A program made the position numbers and the translations under genes. From the NCBI GenBank assembly GCA_963829965.1, contig CAWHLK010000044.1, positions 124,001 through 188,000 on the forward strand: a stretch of 64,000 bases of DNA, in the 5' to 3' direction. Shown piece by piece: positions 48,256 through 56,724 of the stretch. Under the pieces are notes generated by a model. That model was not told the DNA's origin. It saw nothing but the letters and a program-made list of their open reading frames with translations, and did not search any database. The first letter of the stretch is position 1. Each line of letters begins with the position of its first letter. The DNA comes from DASXZH01 sp963829965. GTDB lineage: Bacteria > Armatimonadota > Fimbriimonadia > Fimbriimonadales > Fimbriimonadaceae.

Positions 48256-48600
48256 CCCGGGGCCGTCTTGCATCTTCTGAGTTCTGCGTTTTTTTAACGC
48301 GAGCCTTCAGCCCGCCGGATTGGTTTTATCGACTCGTTTCCAGGGCTTCTACCAGGGCTCCGTGATTCCGCCTTGCGGCGGAACACTCCACCCTTCGCTA
48401 TGTTAACTCGGCCCTTTGGGCCTACATCGTGTGTTGCGGCTTTTACCAGGGCTCCGTGATTCCGCCTTGCGGCGGAACACTCCTCCCTTCGCTATGTTAA
48501 CTCGGCCCTTTGGGCCTTCATCGTGTGTTGCGGCTTTTTACCAGGGCTCCGCTCTCTGACTTCGTCAGATGCGCTCCGCCCTCCTCTGAAAATACGTGAC
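48256..48600. repeat. Tandem 94-base hairpin repeats
   Basis: Two full and one partial copy, beginning ACCAGGGCTCCG at 48351, 48445 and 48540 (period 94-95). Each full copy contains the hairpin TTCCGCCTTGCGGCGGAA and the hairpin GGCCCTTTGGGCC. The third copy changes after 12 bases to a different hairpin (CTGACTTCGTCAG). No gene. Confidence 0.8.
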
Positions 48601-49880
48601 TTGTTGCGCCCCTTCAGGGCTTGGAATTTGGGTGTCGCCCGTTTCCAGGGCTGAAGCCCTTCGCTTTAACGTTAGGGCCCTTCGGGCCCGGGAGAGGCTT
48701 TTCCATGCTCGGCTGTGACGCACCTTCACCTTATCCTCGCTTACCTAACTCGGCCCTTCAGGCTACAGGGCTCGTAATTTGGGTGTCGCCCGTTTCCAGG
48801 GCTGAAGCCCTTCGCTTTAACGTTAGGACCCTTCGGGCCCGGGAGCGGCTTCATTTTCATGCTCGGCTTTGACGCACCTTCACCTTATCCTTCGCTTACC
48901 TAACTCGGCCCTTCTGGCCGGCGGAAACGCGGATAATGCGACCCCTTTTTCGTCGGATGCGCTCCACCCTCCTATGAAAATACGTGACTTGTGGCGCCCC
49001 TACAGGGCTTGGAATTTGGGTGTCGCCCGTTTCCAGGGCTGAAGCCCTTCGCTTTAACGTTAGGACCCTTCGGGCCCGGGAGGGGCTTCATTTTCATGCT
49101 CGGCTGTGACGCACCTTTAACTTATCCTTGCTTACGTAACTCGGCCCTTCAGGCTACAGGGTTCGTAATTTGGGTGTCGCCCGTTTCCAGGGCTGAAGCC
49201 CTTCGCTTTAACGTTAGGGCCCTTCGGGCCCGGGAGAGGCTTTTCCATGCTCGGCTGTGACGCACCTTCACCTTATCCTCGCTTACCTAACTCGGCCTTT
49301 CAGGCTACAGGGCTTGTAATTTGGGTGTCGCCCGTTTCCAGGGCTGAAGCCCTTCGCTTTAACGTTAGGACCCTTCGGGCCCGGGAGAGGCTTCATTTTC
49401 ATGCTCGGCTGTGACGCACCTGCCTTATCCTCGCTTACCTGACTCGGCCTTTCAGGCTACAGGGCTACGAATTTGGGTGTTGCCCGTTTCCAGGGCTGAA
49501 GCCCTTCGCTTTAACGTTAGGGCCCTTCGGGCCCGGGAGAGGCTTTTCCATGCTCGGCTGTGACGCACCTTCACCTTATCCTCGCTTACCTAACTCGGCC
49601 TTTCTGGCCGGCGGATTTGGTTTGCAAACCCGTTCGCCAGGGTTCCGACCCGCCCTCCTATGAAAATACGTGACTTGTTGCGCCCCTTCAGGGCTTGGAA
49701 TTTGGGTGTCGCCCGTTTCCAGGGCTGAAGCCCTTCGCTTTAACGTTAGGACCCTTCGGGCCCGGGAGAGGCTTCATTTTCATGCTCGGCTGTGACGCAC
49801 CTTCACCTTATCCTTCGCTTACCTAACTCGGCCCTTCAGGCTACAGGGCTCGTAATTTGGGTGTCGCCCGTTTCCTCTAG
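48578..49880. repeat. Array of about eight 150-base hairpin-rich repeats
   Basis: The unit AATTTGGGTGTCGCCCG starts at 48624, 48775, 49013, 49167, 49318, 49470, 49699 and 49854 (last copy truncated at CCGTTTCC). Each full unit has two hairpins (GGGCTGAAGCCC and GGGCCCTTCGGGCCC) and a tail with CATGCTCGGCTGTGACGCACC and CTTACCTAACTCGGCC. Spacing is 151-155 within blocks. At 48970-49012 and 49655-49698 a leader (CCTCCTATGAAAATACGTGA to CAGGGCTTGG) restarts a block, and the preceding unit ends TTCTGGCCGGCGG. Open frames inside the units are repeats of the same sequence, not genes. Confidence 0.9.
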
Positions 49881-49940
49881 GGAAATGCTCGGCACGTTCT
49901 CCGCCCCGGAGGACGCGGCACAGAGCCGAGCGTTAAAAAA

Positions 49941-49958
49941 TTCATAACTTCTTCATAA
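49941..49958 (+). promoter_or_regulatory. Candidate response-regulator box upstream of the small Q/S-rich gene
   Basis: TTCATAACTTCTTCATAA, a direct repeat of TTCAT spaced 11 bases centre to centre, the form used by OmpR-type regulators. A near-identical box lies upstream of the response-regulator gene itself at 50627-50644. Confidence 0.5.
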
Positions 49959-50117
49959 ATGAATCGGGAGGATCTACGTTACTTCGATTCTTTGAATCTG
50001 ACGCGACCAACCTTCATAAGTCCCCGACCTGACCTGCGAGGACAATTCCGGTTTCGCGTTTTCCGATGATTCATAGTGTCCGACTCGGCAGGGCAGAAAA
50101 GAAAGGAGAAAAAACGG

Positions 50118-50573
50118 ATGTCAGTAAGTTCAATCTACGGGTCGGCTCAGACCTACCAGGTCGGGTCGCAAAACACAAACGGATCAAACAATCCCATGCA
50201 GATGATGAAGCAGCTTCAATCGGACCTCAGTTCCGGCAATCTGAAGGCTGCCCAGACGGATTACTCCGCAATTCAAAAGCAGATGCAGCAGATGCAACAG
50301 AGCAATGGCTTGTCCACCTCGTCGAGCAATGCACCGGCGGGCGCGAGTCAGTTCCAGTCCAACTTCGCTGCATTGGGCAACGCCTTGAATTCGGGCAATC
50401 TGAGCAGTGCGCAGTCGGCGATGCAGACACTGCAGCAGTCGATGCCGACGATGAAAGGCCATCACCACCAAACCAGTCAAAGCCAATCGAATGCCAGCAC
50501 GGACAGCATAGACAGCGCGGAATCGAGCGCGGTCGACTCTCTTGCCGGAGCCACGCTGAACATTAGAGCGTAA
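50118..50573 (+). CDS. Small Gln/Ser-rich protein with two internal repeats
   Basis: 151 residues from ATG 50118, with AAAGGAG 10 bases upstream. Two copies of a helical repeat are visible: LQSDLSSGNLKAAQTDYSAI at about 31-50 and LGNALNSGNLSSAQSAMQTL at about 89-108. A His cluster (GHHHQ) lies near 115, and Ser/Asn-rich tails surround the repeats. There is no signal peptide. Similar small repeat proteins of unknown function are known to me in several phyla. It is followed by a terminator and the two-component system, with which it shares an upstream box, so it may be a target of that system. Confidence 0.75.
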   Translation: MSVSSIYGSAQTYQVGSQNTNGSNNPMQMMKQLQSDLSSGNLKAAQTDYSAIQKQMQQMQQSNGLSTSSSNAPAGASQFQSNFAALGNALNSGNLSSAQSAMQTLQQSMPTMKGHHHQTSQSQSNASTDSIDSAESSAVDSLAGATLNIRA

Positions 50574-50601
50574 TTAGCAAACGCCCTACCTCACCCATTA
50601 A

Positions 50602-50628
50602 GGGCCGGCCCCGCCGCCGGCCCCTTTT
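50602..50628 (+). terminator. Intrinsic terminator
   Basis: GGGCCGGC-CCCGC-GCCGGCCC followed by CTTTT, 28 bases after the stop of the Q/S-rich gene. Confidence 0.85.
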
Positions 50629-50644
50629 CACAACTTCTTCATTA
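50627..50644 (+). promoter_or_regulatory. Candidate response-regulator box upstream of the two-component operon
   Basis: TTCACAACTTCTTCATTA matches the box at 49941 in 16 of 18 positions, and suggests autoregulation of the downstream two-component pair. Confidence 0.5.
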
Positions 50645-50791
50645 GCTTGTTACACACTAGCGAAGACATGGCGGCCGCAGACGATCCCCTCCACGCGTGA
50701 GTCTTCTGCTATCCGGCTCGTGTATTTCAGCTCCCAAGCGAGGTCCTCTGGGCCGGCTGCCCATGTGAATTACCAAGCGGGCAAACGCAGA

Positions 50792-51484
50792 ATGAAGATC
50801 CTCCTCGTTGAAGATGACCCTGAAATTTCGGCCGCCATACGTGAAGGGTTAGAGGATTGTGGTTACGATGTCGATGTTGTCCGTGACGGGGAGCGGGGCC
50901 TGCGAGTGGCTCTAAACCGGCATTACGGCATTATCGTCCTTGACATAATGCTCCCTGGCATGGATGGACTGACTATTTGCTCCCGGCTGAGGGCGGCGCG
51001 TAAAACCACACCGATTCTATTGCTTACGGCGAAGGGCCGCGCCAGAGATAAGGTGCTGGGTCTGGAAACCGGGGCCGACGATTATCTTGCGAAGCCGTTC
51101 GACTTCGACGAATTGATCGCTCGCGTAAGAGCCCTTACGAGAAGGGACAAGGTTAACAAGTCGTCGCGGACAAGAATACACGACATGGTGGTTGATACGA
51201 CCGCCAGGACAGTGGCGCGTAATGGGCTGGAAATCATCCTGACCCCGCGCGAGTTTACGCTTCTGGAGGCCCTGGTAACCCGCCAAGGGCAGGTGCTAAC
51301 GCGGGAAGTCATCCAGCAGTTGGTGTGGGGCGATGAGCTCAGTACCTCAAATATTGTCGACGTCCATATCCGGAACCTTCGCAAGAAACTGGACCGCGGT
51401 TTCAAGCGAAAATTGATTGACACGGTTTTTGGGGTGGGCTATACGATCAGGTTCACAGGGGCCGAACCGGAATTAGATGATTAG
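50792..51484 (+). CDS. OmpR/PhoB-type response regulator
   Basis: 230 residues. The receiver domain (MKILLVEDDPEI, phospho-acceptor Asp in VLDIMLPG, Lys in LAKPFDFDEL) is joined to a winged-helix DNA-binding domain (LTPREFTLLEALV, VDVHIRNLRKKLD, IDTVFGVGYTI). The start is ATG 50792 where the family begins; upstream in-frame codons are not family-like. It overlaps the histidine kinase gene by 8 bases. Confidence 0.95.
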   Translation: MKILLVEDDPEISAAIREGLEDCGYDVDVVRDGERGLRVALNRHYGIIVLDIMLPGMDGLTICSRLRAARKTTPILLLTAKGRARDKVLGLETGADDYLAKPFDFDELIARVRALTRRDKVNKSSRTRIHDMVVDTTARTVARNGLEIILTPREFTLLEALVTRQGQVLTREVIQQLVWGDELSTSNIVDVHIRNLRKKLDRGFKRKLIDTVFGVGYTIRFTGAEPELDD

Positions 51485-52904
51485 GACCAAGCTCACAGCC
51501 TGGAACTGCCTCGTATTATCGCTAGTGTTGACGGCCACCGGCGTCGCGATATTTCTGACCACGAGGCGGAACCTGTACGCCGGAGTTGACACAGGGCTTG
51601 AGGCGCGCGCCCTTTTTATGATCAGACGGGGCCTGCCAGACACTACGAGGGGCTTTCTTCCGCCGCCGATGCCTCCTGCAATGGCGCCCGATGAGGCGAT
51701 GAAAAACGGCATTGATCCGATGCAGCTTAAAGAGTTCGATGTCCAGAGCAGCATTTTGCGGCCCGTGATTGTCGGCACCGACGGCGTCGATATCATGTTT
51801 CCCGGACGCCAGCTTTGGGACAGAGGTGCGTTTCTGCGCGCGTTGCGAGGAACGGCAAGTTTTGGCAACGCTTTCGAAGAAGATGTTCCCATTCGCACGT
51901 ACACGGTCCCAATTCGGGAGAACGGCAGGCCGACCCTCATCATCCAGCTTGCGAAGTCATTGCAGAACGAGGAAGACGAACTTGCACAACTGGCGAAAAC
52001 CTTGTACATTGTCTTTCCGTTGGCGGTAGTGGTGATGCTTCTTACAGGAGTAGCCCTGACTCGACTGGCGCTCCGCCCAGTTGCGCAGATTGCGTCCTCC
52101 GCAGAAAAGATTGAGGAATCCAGCCTCAGCGGAAGGCTTCCGGTAAACGGAAGGGATGAGTTCGCCTACCTTGCGTCCGTCGTGAATAAGATGTTGGAAC
52201 GCATCGAGACGGCCTTCAGACGCCAAGAGATCGCTTATGCGAGCCAAATTCAATTCACCTCCGATGCCTCTCACGAACTCAAAACGCCCCTGACCGCCAT
52301 TCGGGCCAGAGTGGAACTTGGGCTTAAGAAGGAAGCAACTCCAGAGAAATATAGGGAACATTTATGCGCCATCGACCGGGCGTCAAGACTCATGGCGAGC
52401 CTTCTCAACGATCTCCTGACGCTGGCGTACGCCCAGGAGAAGACCCTCCAACTCAACATTGAAAGCGTTGGCGTGAAAAGTTTGGTGGACGACGCGCTTG
52501 CTTCAGTGTCGCGCGGCAAGCATAGGATCACATTGGGAATCCCAAACAACCTCGCGGTGGTGGTAGACCGGAACTCCATGGCCCGCGTTCTCATTAATCT
52601 AGTGGAGAATGCCATCCGGTACTCCGGAGACAACGCACCCATACAAATAAATGCCCGCCGAATCGGTGATGGCGTCGAGCTTTCCGTAATGGACTCCGGC
52701 AAGGGCATCGACGTGGACTATCTACCCTTCATCTTTGATCGGTTCTATCGGATCGAGCGGTCGAGGGATCGCGATTCCGGGGGTAGCGGACTTGGCCTAG
52801 CCATTGCGAAAGCCATCGTCGAAGCTCATGGAGGCACAATAAGCTTGGTTAGCTCAGTGGGGTTTGGAACCGTTGTCACAGTTTTGCTGCCAAATTCCCA
52901 ATAG
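51477..52904 (+). CDS. Sensor histidine kinase
   Basis: 475 residues. A first membrane span (about 10-30), an extracytoplasmic sensor part with a Pro/Met-rich loop (GFLPPPMPPAMAP), a second span (about 178-200), and a HAMP segment. The H-box is SDASHELKTPLTAI, followed by N (LVENAIRYSG), D/F (VMDSGKGI, FIFDRFYRI) and G (GGSGLGLAIAKAI) boxes. It is paired with the regulator just upstream. The Met/Pro/His composition of the sensor part would be compatible with metal sensing, like CusS, but this is a guess. Confidence 0.95.
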   Translation: MIRTKLTAWNCLVLSLVLTATGVAIFLTTRRNLYAGVDTGLEARALFMIRRGLPDTTRGFLPPPMPPAMAPDEAMKNGIDPMQLKEFDVQSSILRPVIVGTDGVDIMFPGRQLWDRGAFLRALRGTASFGNAFEEDVPIRTYTVPIRENGRPTLIIQLAKSLQNEEDELAQLAKTLYIVFPLAVVVMLLTGVALTRLALRPVAQIASSAEKIEESSLSGRLPVNGRDEFAYLASVVNKMLERIETAFRRQEIAYASQIQFTSDASHELKTPLTAIRARVELGLKKEATPEKYREHLCAIDRASRLMASLLNDLLTLAYAQEKTLQLNIESVGVKSLVDDALASVSRGKHRITLGIPNNLAVVVDRNSMARVLINLVENAIRYSGDNAPIQINARRIGDGVELSVMDSGKGIDVDYLPFIFDRFYRIERSRDRDSGGSGLGLAIAKAIVEAHGGTISLVSSVGFGTVVTVLLPNSQ

Positions 52905-53206
52905 CGAAAGATATTCATTCGATCTTCATGGCTGCCCTCCACCATGAGGAGGGTTCCAAAAGCGAGTTGCCGAGATTCGCGGGGCTCAGCCGGCCGTCCG
53001 TCAGTTTCCTGCCGCGACGGCTCGGCGCACAGGATCGGCAAAATACTCTGGGGGCTCGTAATTTGGGTGTCGCCCGTTTCCAGGGCTGAAGCCCTTCGCT
53101 TTAACGTTAGGACCCTTCGGGCCCGGGAGGGGCTTCATTTTCATGCTCGGCTGTGACGCACCTTCACCTTATCCTCGCTTACCTAACTCGGGAGATAGGA
53201 AGAATC
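52905..53206. repeat. Spacer with a displaced copy of the 150-base repeat
   Basis: The second half (about 53051-53190) is one unit of the array found at 48.6-49.9 kb: CGTAATTTGGGTGTCGCC, the hairpins GGGCTGAAGCCC and GGACCCTTCGGGCCC, and the end CTTACCTAACTCGG. It abuts the promoter of the toxin-antitoxin pair. The first half (52905-53050) shows nothing I recognise. Confidence 0.85.
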
Positions 53207-53242
53207 TGCATCATGATGCATGATAAAATGATGCATAATGCA
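53207..53242 (+). promoter_or_regulatory. Candidate toxin-antitoxin operator
   Basis: TGCATCATGATGCA (53207-53220) is a perfect 14-base palindrome. A second TGATGCAT follows at 53229-53236. It lies immediately before the antitoxin start and would be a fitting site for the ribbon-helix-helix antitoxin. Confidence 0.6.
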
Positions 53243-53245
53243 GTT

Positions 53246-53503
53246 ATGAGGACAACTTTTACCGCAACCACGGAGGTTTACGAACAGCTTCGGGAGATGG
53301 CGCGGCGGTCGGGAAAGTCGATGAGTTCGATCGTGAACGAGTTGCTTCGCAAGGCCATATGGGACGAGCCGCGCGAACGCCCGACTCGAAAATACCGGGT
53401 CCGGGCTAAACCACTTGGTCTGCGCCGGGGGTTGGACCCGGAGAGGCTGTCAACACTTCTTACGGATCTGGAGACGTCCGACTTTGATAATTCCGGACAT
53501 TAA
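53246..53503 (+). CDS. Ribbon-helix-helix antitoxin (CopG/FitA type)
   Basis: 85 residues from ATG 53246. The N-terminal RHH domain (MRTTFTATTEVYEQLREMAR, then KSMSSIVNELLRKAI) is followed by a basic linker (RPTRKYRVRAKPLGL) and an acidic end (LDPERLSTLLTDLE) that could plug the toxin. Overlaps the PIN toxin by 20 bases, a usual TA layout. Confidence 0.82.
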   Translation: MRTTFTATTEVYEQLREMARRSGKSMSSIVNELLRKAIWDEPRERPTRKYRVRAKPLGLRRGLDPERLSTLLTDLETSDFDNSGH

Positions 53504-53915
53504 TCTGGTTCTGTATGCGCACGACTCTCGCTCCCCGTTCTTTGACCGCGCCAAGCCGTGGTGGGAGGGCCTGCTGAACGGCGTCGAGTCGGTTGGCCTC
53601 CCCTGGGCGGTCGGTCTCGCCTTCATCCGCTTGACAACGCAGGCAAATGTTTACGAGAAGCAAAATACTCCGGAGGAAGCAGTTGAAACCGTGGCCGAGT
53701 GGCTGAGGCAGCCTGTCGTTCGCCCCATTTGGCCAGGAGATAACCACCTGAACTTGATGAAAGGCCTCCTAAACGAGGCGCAAGCGGCCGGCAAACTCGT
53801 CACGGACGCGCACTTGGCCGCTCTGGCCATCGAATACAACGCGGTACTACACACCCATGATCGGGACTTCCAGAGGTTTTCGGGCATACGCTTGCACGAT
53901 CCGTTGGGCAGATGA
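53484..53915 (+). CDS. PIN-domain ribonuclease toxin (VapC family)
   Basis: 143 residues from TTG 53484. The first strand IIPDINLVLYAHD carries the first catalytic Asp. LPWAVGLAFIRL, VTDAHLAALAIEYN and LHTHDRDFQRF carry the further acidic residues that bind the metal of the PIN nuclease fold. It probably cleaves RNA in the cytoplasm and is held inactive by the antitoxin. Confidence 0.85.
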   Translation: MIIPDINLVLYAHDSRSPFFDRAKPWWEGLLNGVESVGLPWAVGLAFIRLTTQANVYEKQNTPEEAVETVAEWLRQPVVRPIWPGDNHLNLMKGLLNEAQAAGKLVTDAHLAALAIEYNAVLHTHDRDFQRFSGIRLHDPLGR

Positions 53916-54030
53916 GGCGTTTTTGGGGCCAGCCGTTTCGATGAGAATGGCCGCTCCGACAATCGATGAGCGCTTGCGCGCTTTATGGATGGCCGAATAC
54001 AGGTTTCCCCCTTTACGGTAAATTCTTCTT

Positions 54031-54441
54031 ATGTCCGATTGGAACGCGGAAGCTGTTCGCCATGCGCTCACGGTGGCTCGAAACCACGGTTTCGCCGAGG
54101 TTGAGCTGCAGTCGGAGGGAACTTCTTTTCAGGCCAAGCTTGCTTCGGCGGCGAAGCCTGCCGCTGCCCCTTCGCCGGAGCCGGACGCCGTCGTCCCGGT
54201 GGAATCCGCAAAGACAAAGACCCTCACCGCTCCCCTCGTGGGTTATTACAAGCAGTCCATGCTGGTTGAGGGGCAGGAGATTAAGGCCGGGGACATTGTG
54301 GCAAGCATTACCGCGCTAGGGCTTGCCAACGAGGTGGAAGCCAGCGTTGCAGGCAAGGTCACCAAGGTTTTGGTTAAGGATGGGGACAGTGTGGAATACG
54401 GCCAGGTTCTCGCAGAAGTCGAACTGATGGAGGGGATATGA
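54031..54441 (+). CDS. Biotin carboxyl carrier protein-like, lacking the biotinyl lysine
   Basis: 136 residues organised as AccB: an N-terminal helical part, an Ala/Pro-rich linker (KPAAAPSPEPDAVVP, about 42-56) and a C-terminal biotinyl/lipoyl-type barrel (TLTAPLVGYYKQ to VEYGQVLAEVELMEGI). The hairpin that should read AMKM reads ALGL (residues 95-98), so the modified Lys is Gly97 and cannot be biotinylated. All surrounding positions are family-like. It starts the operon accB-like, prepilin-like, accC. It may act as a non-carrying subunit, as do the BADC proteins of plant acetyl-CoA carboxylase, with a true AccB elsewhere. Confidence 0.85.
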   Translation: MSDWNAEAVRHALTVARNHGFAEVELQSEGTSFQAKLASAAKPAAAPSPEPDAVVPVESAKTKTLTAPLVGYYKQSMLVEGQEIKAGDIVASITALGLANEVEASVAGKVTKVLVKDGDSVEYGQVLAEVELMEGI

Positions 54442-54806
54442 ATACCAAACGTGGACAAACCCTTGTTGCGGCGCTGATTGTGATCGTTATCATCCTGATT
54501 CTTCTCGTGGTTTTCCTGAGGCCAACGGGTGGGCAAAGCCCGAGGGCGGACAAGAAGGGATACACGGTTTTGGGGCTGGCGCGGTACAGCGCCTTGGACA
54601 CCGAATGCAAAAGCGACCTGGACCAAGTTCGGCTTGCCCTCACCACCGCCAAATCTTCCAACGGAGACGACACGTTTCCGGCCACACTAGAAGACCTGCA
54701 CATCGGCGCGCAGTTTTACAAATGCCCGGTAGGCGGCGAGAGATACATTTATGATCCACAAACCGGCGAGGTTCACTGCCCGCATCCAGGCCACGAGAAG
54801 TTTTGA
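54438..54806 (+). CDS. Prepilin-like membrane-anchored protein
   Basis: 122 residues overlapping the preceding gene as ATGA and the accC ATG as TGATG. A basic start (MNTKRGQT) is followed by a hydrophobic helix of about 22 residues (LVAALIVIVIILILLVVFL), in the layout of a type IV prepilin or pseudopilin but without the exact G-FxxxE site. The C-terminal part has two Cys (YKCPVGGERY, VHCPHPG) and YDPQTGEVHCP, as in G-type pseudopilins of this kind of bacterium. Its place inside an acc operon looks coincidental. Confidence 0.6.
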   Translation: MNTKRGQTLVAALIVIVIILILLVVFLRPTGGQSPRADKKGYTVLGLARYSALDTECKSDLDQVRLALTTAKSSNGDDTFPATLEDLHIGAQFYKCPVGGERYIYDPQTGEVHCPHPGHEKF

Positions 54807-56165
54807 TGTTTAAGAAGGTTCTGGTGGCGAATCGGGGCGAAATTGCCTGCCGTGTCATCCGGGGCTGCCGCGAACTGGGTGTGGAGAGCGTTGCGATCTA
54901 CTCTCAGGCGGACAAAGATAGCCTGCACGTGAAGATCGCCGACCATGCGATTTGCATTGGCGCGGGCAGCAACGCGGACAGCTATTTGAACCTTGGGAAC
55001 GTGTTGATGGCGGCGGAGATCTCGGGCGCGGAGGCGGTTCACCCGGGTTACGGCTACTTTAGCGAGCGGGCCGGGTTTGCGGAAGCCTTGGAATCTTTGG
55101 GGGTGAAGTTCATCGGCCCTCCGGTGAAAGCGATCGAGGCGATGGGGGACAAGGCCAAGGCGAAGGAAGCGGCGATTGCCTCCGGATGTCCGGTGGTGCC
55201 CGGGTCCGACGGGCCCGTCTCGAGCGATTTGGACGCACTGAGAGAAGCGGAGAGAATCGGCTACCCGATCCTGCTCAAGGCGGTGGCGGGAGGAGGCGGC
55301 CGCGGCATTCGCCGCGTAGATGAGCCGGATCAGCTTCCCCAGGCGTTTAAAATCGCCCAGGCAGAGGCGCAGGCGAGCTTCGGCAACAGCGAACTGATTC
55401 TCGAGAAATGCGCAATCGAGCCGCGGACACATCGAGATCCAAGTGCTCGGCGATTCCCACGGGAACATGATCTACCTTGGCGAGCGGGAATGCTCGGTGC
55501 AAAACCCTCGGCATCAGAAGCTGGTGGAAGAGGCGCCTTACGCCAACCTGCCGCCGGACGTGCGCAAGCAGATGGGCGAGGCGGCGGTTCGGGTGGCTTG
55601 GTCGGTGGGCTACCAAAATGCGGGAACGGTGGAGTTTCTGCTGGACGCGGACAACAAGTTTTACTTCCTGGAGATGAACACCCGGCTTCAGGTGGAGCAT
55701 CCGGTGACCGAAGAGGTCTGCGGTTTGGATTTGGTCCACCTCATGCTCAAGATCGCGAGCGGGGAGAGTTTGGGGTTGAAGCAGGAAGACATTCGGTATC
55801 GGGGACACGCGATCGAGGCGCGAATTACGGCGCAGGATCCGGATAAGGATTTTGCCCCCAGCACCGGGCTCATCAGCGATTGGCGCGCTCCGGGCGGGCG
55901 CGGGGTTCGGATCGATACGCATTGCTACGCGGGGTATTCGGTGAGCCCCTATTACGACCCGCTGCTGGCCAAGCTCATTGTTGCGGGCAAGACGCGGCCG
56001 GAGGCGGTCAGCCGTTTGCAATCCGCGCTGACCGAGTTCAGCGTTGGCGGGATTCAGACGAACATCCCATTCATGCGCCGGTTGGTTGCCCATCCCGACT
56101 ACGTGGAGGGCAACGTTACCACCGCTTTTGTGCCGCGCTTCCTCACCGAAGGAGTTTATGCGTAA
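54806..56165 (+). CDS. accC: Acetyl-CoA carboxylase, biotin carboxylase subunit (frameshifted near 55430)
   Basis: About 452 residues reconstructed, an ATP-grasp enzyme that carboxylates biotin on the carrier protein in fatty-acid synthesis. Motifs: FKKVLVANRGEIACRVIR, HPGYGYFSE, LLKAVAGGGGRGIRRV (ATP grasp loop), then in the other frame IEIQVLGDSHG, LEMNTRLQVEHPVTE (metal and biotin sites) and GHAIEARI. The frame changes near 55430 between CAIEPR and HIEIQVLG. An essential gene with otherwise intact motifs points to an assembly indel. Start at 54806 overlapping the upstream stop. Confidence 0.93.
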
Positions 56166-56724
56166 CTCCAGACGGCAGGCGAGGGAAGCGGCGCTTAAAT
56201 CCCTCTACGAGATGGAGATCGCAGGAACGCGTCTGGACGACGCGGTGCGCGAGATGGCGGCGAACAACGACCTCAGCGAGGAGTTGACTTTGTTCGCGGA
56301 GGCCTTGATTCGGGAGGTCTATTTGAACCGGGTTGAGCTCGACGACCGGATCGAAGCGGCGGTGATCGACTACGATTTCGACCGTATTGCCGCGGTTGAC
56401 CGGAACCTGATCCGGATCGCCGCAGGCGAGTTTTTCTACTTTGCCGATATTCCTCCGGCGGTTTCCATCAACGAGGCGATCGAGCTTGCCAAGAAGTACA
56501 GCACTGCGGACAGCGGCCGTTTTGTGAACGGAGTTCTGGGCCGGCTCCTGAAGGAGTCGCCGAAGGCAAACTGGGACCCGGCCGAGCACGTTGCGGAGTT
56601 GGAAACGCCGCCCCCGCCCGAGCCTGTGCCGGAACTTGAGACAATCGACGAGAGCACGCCCGAGGGCAAAGAGCTGACCCGTGTTGGCTTGTGGAAGATC
56701 CGTTCGGACGGTGACGGGTCCTGA
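56158..56724 (+). CDS. nusB: Transcription antitermination factor NusB, with C-terminal extension
   Basis: 188 residues. The NusB fold spans RRQAREAALKSLYEME, IREVYLNRVELDDRIEA, AVDRNLIRIAAGEFFYF and VSINEAIELAKKYST...RFVNGVLGRLL. It binds boxA RNA with NusE during rRNA transcription. About 45 residues after the fold are an acidic, Pro-rich tail (PPPPEPVPELETIDESTPEG) not normally present. Start ATG 56158 overlaps accC by eight bases. Confidence 0.92.
   Translation: MRNSRRQAREAALKSLYEMEIAGTRLDDAVREMAANNDLSEELTLFAEALIREVYLNRVELDDRIEAAVIDYDFDRIAAVDRNLIRIAAGEFFYFADIPPAVSINEAIELAKKYSTADSGRFVNGVLGRLLKESPKANWDPAEHVAELETPPPPEPVPELETIDESTPEGKELTRVGLWKIRSDGDGS

Noticed and set aside
48621..49260. Open frames of 83-89 codons inside the repeats
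   Set aside because: They are the same repeat sequence translated again and are interrupted wherever a unit differs.
48578..49880. CRISPR array
   Set aside because: Units are about 150 bases with no unique spacers between short repeats and no cas genes nearby.
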